A stretch of DNA of 38,874 nucleotides from assembly GCA_024233975.1 (NCBI GenBank), contig JACKOX010000027.1, positions 1 through 38,874 on the forward strand, in the 5' to 3' direction. Position numbers and translations under genes: made by a program. The notes under the pieces were generated by a model. That model saw only the letters and a list, made by a program, of their open reading frames with translations, had not been told where the DNA came from and did no database searches. Each line of letters opens with the position of its first letter. The first letter of the stretch is position 1. Source of the DNA: Rhodanobacteraceae bacterium. GTDB taxonomy: Bacteria; Pseudomonadota; Gammaproteobacteria; Xanthomonadales; Xanthomonadaceae. Shown in pieces: positions 34,801-38,874 of this stretch.

Positions 34801-35349
34801 CAGGCCGTGTCTCCGGATTCCACCGCGCTGTCCGAAGCCGTCGCCCGCTATGCCTTCAAGGTGATGGCCTACAAGGACGAGTATGAAGTCGCGCGCCTGC
34901 ACTCGCAGTCGGACTTCCGTCGCGAGGTGAAGCAGCGCTTCGCCGGCAAGGTGAAGATCCGCTACCACATGGCGCCGCCGCTGCTGGCGAAGAAGGATGC
35001 CGACGGCCATCTGATCAAGCGCGAGTTCGGCGGCTGGGTCGCGCCGATGTTCCGCGTGCTCGCCGGTTTCCGCTTCCTGCGCGGCACGCCGCTGGACATC
35101 TTCGGCTACACCGCCGAGCGGCGCGGCGAGCGCCGGCTGGTCGGCGAATACCGCGACTGCATCGATGAGCTGCTGACTGGCCTCGACGCAGAGAACCTCG
35201 AACTGGCGGTGGAAATCGCCGAGCTGCCGGAGCACATTCGCGGTTACGGTCACGTCAAGGAAGCGCATCTGGCGAAAGTGCGACCGCTTTGGGAAACCCT
35301 GATGCAGCGCTGGCGCAAACCGCCGGAGGCGCGCAAGCAGGCCGCCTGA
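31819..35349 (+). CDS. indolepyruvate:ferredoxin oxidoreductase, fused subunits
   Basis: The protein has 1176 residues. It should oxidatively decarboxylate aryl-pyruvates to aryl-acetyl-CoA using thiamine diphosphate and iron-sulphur clusters. The N-terminal part (~20-420) has SGYRGSPLGGFDLELWRAKK, GSQQTNLFPGAKHDGVFAMW and KNGGVLVLAADDHACRSS. The thiamine-binding part (~425-640) has HYCSGCPHNTSTVVPDG, GGIGCHYM, MGGEGATWCGQAPF, GDGTYFHSGSLAIRQA and the Asn in LYNDAVAMTGGQPVDGT. A ferredoxin-like cysteine cluster follows (CEGCGDCSVKSNC, SSCNKDYSCVKGFCPSF; ~645-690). The gamma-like domain (~730-910) begins ILITGIGGTGVVTIGALLGM. A C-terminal ~250-residue domain completes the long bacterial form. 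It makes a one-base stop/start overlap (TGATG) with the DUF924 gene. A TACAAT at 31777-31782 might be its -10 box, but no matching -35 is evident. Confidence 0.95.
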   Translation: MSVPAETVSPGALDLDYTLDHKYTRESGRIYLSGVQALVRLPLMQQMRDRAAGLDTAGFISGYRGSPLGGFDLELWRAKKHLKSSAIEFTPGLNEDLGATMVWGSQQTNLFPGAKHDGVFAMWYGKGPGVDRCGDVFKHGNAAGTSKNGGVLVLAADDHACRSSTLPHGSEQEFVSAMMPVLNPAGVQDILDMGLLGWAMSRFTGRWVGFKTIAETVESSASVNVNPHQLDILLPEDFALPPGGLNIRWPDPPLDQEMRLHQYGIQAALAFARANQIDKIVFDSPKARLGIVTTGKSYLDVLQALEYLGLDHRACEDIGIRVYKVGMTWPLEPEGIRRFARGLEDIIVVEEKRSFIESQMKEAMYNWDHEKRPSIVGKYDEGGDWILPSTSELTPARIARVIAKRLGRFHRSDRIDQQLNFLAAKEKELALPRADFPRVPHYCSGCPHNTSTVVPDGSRALGGIGCHYMVTWMDRRTDTFTQMGGEGATWCGQAPFTNEKHVFQNLGDGTYFHSGSLAIRQAIAAKVNITYKILYNDAVAMTGGQPVDGTLTVPDIAHQVRSEGVQTIIVMSDDIEKYTRPDIFPEGVEFVDRAELDAVQKRLREVPGTSVLIYDQTCAAEKRRRRKRGKMVDPKKRVFINSLVCEGCGDCSVKSNCVSVMPKETEYGRKREIDQSSCNKDYSCVKGFCPSFVTVHGSELKKPDAVANVDQLFANLPEPRTQSDLEQPWNILITGIGGTGVVTIGALLGMAAHLEGKGASVLDQTGLAQKGGAVTTHVRVAAQPDDIHAVRIAAGEADLVLGCDMVVVNDYWALSKIRADRSAVVLNSFEAMPGPFTRNPDMQFPHARIIETVQQALGGRAPMQVDATELATRLLGDAIGANLFMLGYAWQQGLVPVSHDALMRAVELNGAAIAMNKAAFNWGRLAAVDMDRVVAAASAGDAQITADAKPLDDEALSETLDEMITRREAFLRGYQNSGYARRYRELVDRVREREQAVSPDSTALSEAVARYAFKVMAYKDEYEVARLHSQSDFRREVKQRFAGKVKIRYHMAPPLLAKKDADGHLIKREFGGWVAPMFRVLAGFRFLRGTPLDIFGYTAERRGERRLVGEYRDCIDELLTGLDAENLELAVEIAELPEHIRGYGHVKEAHLAKVRPLWETLMQRWRKPPEARKQAA

Positions 35350-35963
35350 TGCACATCACGCCCGACACGACGCCGGAAGAGGTCCTGCTCTTCTGGTTTG
35401 GCGACAGCGACGACGAGGCGCGGCAGCTGGCGTTCGGCATGCCGCGCTGGTTCAACGGTGGCGACGCGCTCGATCTCGCCATCACCGAGCAGTTCGAATA
35501 CACCGTGCGTGCCGCGCATCGCGGCGACCTCGACGCCTGGGCGGAAACCGCGCAGGGTCGACTAGCACTGATCGTGCTGATCGACCAGTTCAGTCGAAAC
35601 GTCTACCGTGGCAAGCCCGGCGCCTTCGTCGGCGATGATCGCTGTCAGCGACTGGCGCTGGACGGCCTGCGCCTCGGCCATGATCGCCAGCTGACCCGGC
35701 CCCAGCGGGTGTTCTTCTACCTGCCGCTGGAGCACGCGGAGAACCTGTCGCTGCAGCACATGAGCGTGGCCCTGTTCGCCAGCCTGATCGACGAAGCGCC
35801 GGCATCGGTACGCGGCAAATACGCCAGCTTCCACGACTTCGCCGAACGACACCGCCGCGTCATCCGGAAGTTCGGCCGTTTCCCGCACCGCAACGCGGCC
35901 CTGAATCGCGAGAGCACATCCGAAGAAACCGCCTACCTCGCAAAACCCGGCGCGGGTTTCTGA
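35349..35963 (+). CDS. DUF924 family protein
   Basis: The protein has 204 residues of helical, TPR-like character. Family marks are EEVLLFWFGD at the start, MPRWFNGG, IVLIDQFSRNVYRGKP with FVGDD after it, QRVFFYLPLEHAENLSLQ and FGRFPHRNAALNRES near the end. The ATG at 35349 overlaps the previous stop by one base, so it is translated from the same message as the oxidoreductase. The biochemical function of DUF924 is not known to me. It ends 3 bp from the stop of the convergent methyltransferase gene. Confidence 0.92.
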   Translation: MHITPDTTPEEVLLFWFGDSDDEARQLAFGMPRWFNGGDALDLAITEQFEYTVRAAHRGDLDAWAETAQGRLALIVLIDQFSRNVYRGKPGAFVGDDRCQRLALDGLRLGHDRQLTRPQRVFFYLPLEHAENLSLQHMSVALFASLIDEAPASVRGKYASFHDFAERHRRVIRKFGRFPHRNAALNRESTSEETAYLAKPGAGF

Positions 35964-35966
35964 AAC

Positions 35967-36563
35967 TCAGTCGTCGTGTTGCCAGATGCGGCAATGGTTG
36001 TTGGCGGGCATGGCGATATCGACAATGAGCCGCAGGCCTGAAGCAGCCGCCAGCGCATCCAGTGCGCCAGCATCGCGAATGCCGGACTCAGGATCACGGG
36101 CTTTCAGCCAGGCATCAAAATCACGATTGCTGTCGCTGCTGAAGCGACCATCGCGGTTGAAGGGGCCGTAGGCGCAAAACAGCGCGTCATCCGCCATCAC
36201 CGCTGGCAGGGCGGCGAACAGCGCCTGGACCGACGGCCAGCTCATGATGTGCAGCGTATTCGCGGTGAACACCGCGTCGTATCGCTTTCCCGGCCACGGA
36301 CCCGCCGCGGCATCCAGCTCGATCGGCGTCGGCGTGTTGCGCAGGCCGGCTTCATCCAGCCAGAGCTTCATGCCGGGCAAGGCTTCGGCACGGTCGCTGC
36401 ATTGCCAGTCGAGCCACGGCATCGCGGCGGCAAAGTACACGGCGTGCTGGCCGGTGCCGCTGCCGATCTCCAGCACGCTGCGGGCGTCGGCGAAGTGTTT
36501 ACGGAGCACGTCGAGGATCGGCTCGCGATTGCGTTCGCAGGATGGCGCGAAAGGTTTGTCCAT
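35967..36563 (-). CDS. DUF938 family SAM-dependent methyltransferase
   Basis: The protein has 198 residues. The start MDKPFAPSCERNREPILDVL is typical of DUF938, so the ATG at 36561-36563 is preferred although the frame extends upstream. Motif I for S-adenosylmethionine is VLEIGSGTGQHAVYFA, followed by LDWQCSDR, YDAVFTANTLHIMSW and FCAYGPFNRDGRF. The substrate is unknown. The upstream ribosome-binding site is poor. The gene is divergent from the rhomboid protease, with 70 bp between starts. Confidence 0.92.
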   Translation of the reverse strand: MDKPFAPSCERNREPILDVLRKHFADARSVLEIGSGTGQHAVYFAAAMPWLDWQCSDRAEALPGMKLWLDEAGLRNTPTPIELDAAAGPWPGKRYDAVFTANTLHIMSWPSVQALFAALPAVMADDALFCAYGPFNRDGRFSSDSNRDFDAWLKARDPESGIRDAGALDALAAASGLRLIVDIAMPANNHCRIWQHDD

Positions 36564-36633
36564 GTGATGCGGGCAGGCAGCGGCGACAGCACCTAGAATG
36601 CCACGGTCCCGCTGACCGGCTTCCGGAGCCACT

Positions 36634-38142
36634 GTGCTGATTGTCCCCCTGCATCGACGCCTCACCCGCGAAACCTTTCCCTTCGCCACGGCGGCGCTGA
36701 TCCTCATCAATGTCTTCGTGTTCCTGTTCCTGCAGGACAGTGGCATGAGCAGCGAGACCATGCAGCGACGCATGGATGCCAGCAAGTTCTACCAGAGCTC
36801 GGGGCTGATCGACATCGAACTGCCGGCCTATCGCGCGACCCTGCAGCAGCGAGGCGGCAGCGATGATGCTCTGGACGGACTGGATGATGCGCCGGGTCCG
36901 GTAAAGGCTCTGATGGTCAGTAGCATCATCGACAACGACTACCGCTTCCTCGCCGAATTCGACAGCCCGGACAACTTCAACGATGCCGAAAGCCATGCGC
37001 ACTGGCGCAACACGCGCGACCAGTACGAGGCAAAACGTGGCAGCAGCTTCACCCGCGACTGGGTGCTGCGCTACGGCGAGTGGGAACCAGCCCGCATGTT
37101 CGGCGCCGCCTTCCTGCACGGCAGCATCGATCATCTGGTCGGCAACATGATCTTTCTCGCCTTGCTGGGTCTGCTTGTCGAACTGGCGCTCGGACCCTGG
37201 CGATTCCTATTGCTCTACCTGGTTGGTGCGTTCGGTGCGTCCGCGGGCTGTCTGCTTTGGAGAGGTAACGAGGTAGGCGCGATGCTCGGCGCCTCCGGTG
37301 CCATTGCCGCGCTGATGGGCGCCTTCGCGGTGATCTGGGCGGGACGTGAGGTGCGCGTCTTCTACTGGTTTTTCGTTGCCTTCAACTATGTGAAGGTGCA
37401 GGCCTTGTGGCTGCTGCCGCTATGGCTGGGTTGGGAGGTTTACAACCTGCTGTTCAACAGCGATGCGGGGATCAGCTTTGAGACCCACGCTGGCGGCATC
37501 ATCGCCGGCGCCCTATGTGCGTTTGCCTTTACACGCCTGGATTGGGTTCGCCACGAGCAGATGGACGAGGAATCGAAAGCACCGGAAGTCGATCACGACG
37601 AACAGCTGCAACAGGCGCTGTCGGATATGGGCGCCATGAGACTGGAAGCAGCCGAAGCCACGCTGCAAACCCTGCACCACCAGCACCCGGACGATCAGGT
37701 CGTGCAGCTGGCCCGGCTGCGCTGCGCCCGGCTCGGTGGACATCGCCAACGCGCCAACGCTCTCGCAGAGGCGATGCTGGAGCAAGCAGGAAGCGACTCC
37801 GCTTCGCTGGATCGGCAGCTGGAGGTCCTGCGTGAGCTGCGGCATTTGAAACTGGACGCCGAACCGGCGACACGCTGTCGACTCGCGCAACGCCTGCTGG
37901 CAGGCCATCGCAGCGCGGATGCGGAGTCGGTGGTCGAAGGCCTCAGCCTGCAGGATGATGCCCGCCTGCCTTCGCTATGGCTGGCGCTCGGCAACGCACG
38001 ACTGCAGGAGCACCGCTTTGCAGCAGCGCGCTCCCACCTGAACCGCATCATCGACAACGCACCGCGCAGTGCGGAAGCCAACAAGGCCCGCTTTCTGCTG
38101 GCCGAAATGCCGCCGGACCGGTCAGCGCCAGCCTCCGGGTAA
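36634..38142 (+). CDS. rhomboid intramembrane serine protease with large loop and TPR-like C-terminus
   Basis: The protein has 502 residues from a GTG at 36634 (CGGAG 5 bases upstream). The first helix is ATAALILINVFVFLFL. About 125 hydrophilic residues follow before the second helix, much more than the usual first loop of bacterial rhomboids. The core has the HGSIDHLVGN motif (H162, H167, N171), GASGAIAALMG with the nucleophile Ser221, and THAGGIIAG with His285, so the Ser-His dyad is intact. After the last helix (about 300) ~190 soluble residues form helical pairs (LQQALSDMGAMRLEAAEATL; LWLALGNARLQEHRFAAARS), TPR-like, probably in the cytoplasm. The substrate is unknown. The IS200 element begins 5 bp after the stop. 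Confidence 0.93.
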   Translation: MLIVPLHRRLTRETFPFATAALILINVFVFLFLQDSGMSSETMQRRMDASKFYQSSGLIDIELPAYRATLQQRGGSDDALDGLDDAPGPVKALMVSSIIDNDYRFLAEFDSPDNFNDAESHAHWRNTRDQYEAKRGSSFTRDWVLRYGEWEPARMFGAAFLHGSIDHLVGNMIFLALLGLLVELALGPWRFLLLYLVGAFGASAGCLLWRGNEVGAMLGASGAIAALMGAFAVIWAGREVRVFYWFFVAFNYVKVQALWLLPLWLGWEVYNLLFNSDAGISFETHAGGIIAGALCAFAFTRLDWVRHEQMDEESKAPEVDHDEQLQQALSDMGAMRLEAAEATLQTLHHQHPDDQVVQLARLRCARLGGHRQRANALAEAMLEQAGSDSASLDRQLEVLRELRHLKLDAEPATRCRLAQRLLAGHRSADAESVVEGLSLQDDARLPSLWLALGNARLQEHRFAAARSHLNRIIDNAPRSAEANKARFLLAEMPPDRSAPASG

Positions 38143-38146
38143 GTAT

Positions 38147-38781
38147 CCCCCGGCAAAGCCGGGGGCTTTAAGGGTGTGAGCCGCTCAAAGCGGCTGGCGG
38201 GGCGCTTCGCGCTCCCTTGTTGTGGGCCGCCTGAAGGCGGCTGTCTCACCTCAATAGCTGCATCTGCTCCAGCCGGCGATCTTCTGCCTCCTGGTTCCTG
38301 ATGTAGGCTCGGATCACCGCTTCGTCACGACCCACCGTCGAAACGAAGTAGCCCCGCGCCCAGAAACTCTGACCGACAAAATTCCGCTTCCGCTCCCCAT
38401 ACACCCGGGCGAGATGAATTGCGCTCTTGCCCTTGATGTAGCCCACCACCTGCGACACCGCATACTTTGGCGGAATCTTCAGCAGCATGTGAACGTGGTC
38501 GGGCATCAAATGCCCTTCCTCTACCCGGCTTTGTCGCTGATCGGCCAAGCGCCGGAACACTTCGCCCAGATACTTCCTCAACCCAACGTACAACGTCTTG
38601 CGACGACACTTCGGAATGAACACGACGTGGTAAAGGCACTCCCACTGCGTGTGATTTAAGCTCTCGTACTCATCCATCTCGGATTCTCCATCTCGTGTGC
38701 TTGGCGGCTCACAAGGTGGAGTCTCCGGGATGGACTCCCGGATACGTCAAACGACTACTGCCTCCCCGGCAGAGCCGGGGG
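38147..38781 (-). mobile_element. IS200-type insertion sequence
   Basis: A single transposase gene is flanked by hairpins instead of ordinary terminal repeats. On the left side are stems at 38147-38165 (CCCCCGGC/GCCGGGGG), 38179-38195 (AGCCGCT/AGCGGCT) and 38226-38241 (GCCGCC/GGCGGC). On the right are 38724-38742 (TCCGGGA/TCCCGGA) and 38764-38780 (CCCCGGC/GCCGGGG). GTGAGCCGC at 38176-38184 recurs inverted at 38704-38712. IS200/IS605 transposases recognise subterminal hairpins, so this fits. Exact ends and target site cannot be fixed from one copy; the limits given are those of the outermost hairpins. Confidence 0.7.
38246..38677 (-). CDS. tnpA: IS200/IS605-family TnpA transposase (Y1 HUH)
   Basis: The protein has 143 residues, full length for an IS200 TnpA. 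It cuts and joins single-stranded DNA through a tyrosine. Marks are LYHVVFIPKCRRKTL at the start, the HUH metal site in EGHLMPDHVHMLLKIPPKY, GYIKGKSAIHLAR, FWARGYFVSTVG, and the helix with the nucleophile Tyr in AVIRAYIRNQEAEDRR. No tnpB or accessory RNA is seen beside it. GGAG lies 8 bases before the ATG. The frame is intact, so the element may still be active. Confidence 0.93.
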   Translation of the reverse strand: MDEYESLNHTQWECLYHVVFIPKCRRKTLYVGLRKYLGEVFRRLADQRQSRVEEGHLMPDHVHMLLKIPPKYAVSQVVGYIKGKSAIHLARVYGERKRNFVGQSFWARGYFVSTVGRDEAVIRAYIRNQEAEDRRLEQMQLLR

Positions 38782-38810
38782 GACTCCCATGGTTTGTCTA
38801 GGAATCCGGG

Positions 38811-38874
38811 CTACAGCCAGCCCTTCTGTCGCGCCAACCGAAAGGCTTCGATGCGGTTACCGACGCCGAGTTTG
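38811..38874 (-). CDS. LuxR-type response regulator, C-terminal 20 codons only
   Basis: Reading in from the right edge, the minus strand encodes KLGVGNRIEAFRLARQKGWL and a TAG stop at 38811-38813. This is the end of a LuxR/NarL helix-turn-helix (K-LGV-x-NR-x-EA-x-RLA). The rest of the gene lies outside the window, so its receiver domain and function cannot be seen. Confidence 0.75.
   Translation of the reverse strand, partial: KLGVGNRIEAFRLARQKGWL

Noticed and set aside
33742..35268. 508-codon minus-strand open frame opposite the indolepyruvate oxidoreductase
   Set aside because: A high-G+C shadow without start signals or recognisable motifs.
38147..38242. Tandem hairpins considered as a CRISPR array
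   Set aside because: The stems differ in sequence and there are no equal-length repeats with spacers; they belong to the IS200 end.

Overview
The window is about 39 kb of high-G+C (roughly 65% by eye) gammaproteobacterial chromosome. It most resembles the Xanthomonadales/Lysobacterales. The grounds are an ECF sigma factor translationally coupled to a Ser/Thr kinase with TPRs, large secreted DUF11-type proteins carrying a DGFE motif at the C-terminus, a fused indolepyruvate:ferredoxin oxidoreductase, and the general gene style. No species can be named from sequence alone.

Layout. (1) 1-3126: the 3' part of a large secreted repeat protein (beta-propeller-like start, six DUF11-like repeats). 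Its C-terminus looks frameshifted, and a strong hairpin terminator follows. (2) 3190-4327: a lower-G+C stretch holding what looks like a decayed gene. (3) 4275-5219 (-): a DUF817 membrane protein whose tail runs into the decayed region. (4) 5526-11795 (+): a second secreted protein ending exactly in DGFE, then an ECF sigma factor overlapping a transmembrane Ser/Thr kinase-TPR protein, then a small membrane-anchored protein. (5) 11806-14782: two divergently transcribed, distantly paralogous membrane-anchored proteins of unknown function. (6) 14850-22700: the GS-GOGAT nitrogen-assimilation locus, with glnA (-) divergent from gltB-gltD (+). The intergenic region carries a very good sigma-54 promoter for glnA and an NtrC-type palindrome plus a weaker second site 32 bp away. 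A 94-bp imperfect palindrome sits between gltB and gltD. (7) 22702-29054 (-): a same-strand run of EAL response regulator, hybrid histidine kinase, orphan ParA-like ATPase, STM3941-like membrane protein and AEC permease. (8) 29253-31621 (-): a periplasmic di-haem oxidoreductase and a TPR protein. (9) 31819-35963 (+): the fused indolepyruvate:ferredoxin oxidoreductase overlapping a DUF924 gene, facing a DUF938 methyltransferase (-). (10) 36634-38142 (+): a rhomboid protease with a large extra loop and a TPR-like tail. (11) 38147-38781: an IS200-type element. (12) 38811-38874 (-): the last 20 codons of a LuxR-type regulator.

How the genes work together. GlnA and GltBD form the complete ammonia-to-glutamate cycle, and the promoter region suggests NtrC/sigma-54 control. 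The hybrid kinase and EAL regulator look like a phosphorelay that lowers cyclic-di-GMP. The sigma factor-kinase pair resembles the ECF/Ser-Thr-kinase class, in which the kinase rather than an anti-sigma factor controls the sigma factor. The least explained parts are the secreted DGFE proteins around this sigma/kinase module and the paralogous membrane-anchored pair next to it. I saw no tRNA, rRNA, CRISPR array, plasmid origin or phage genes.
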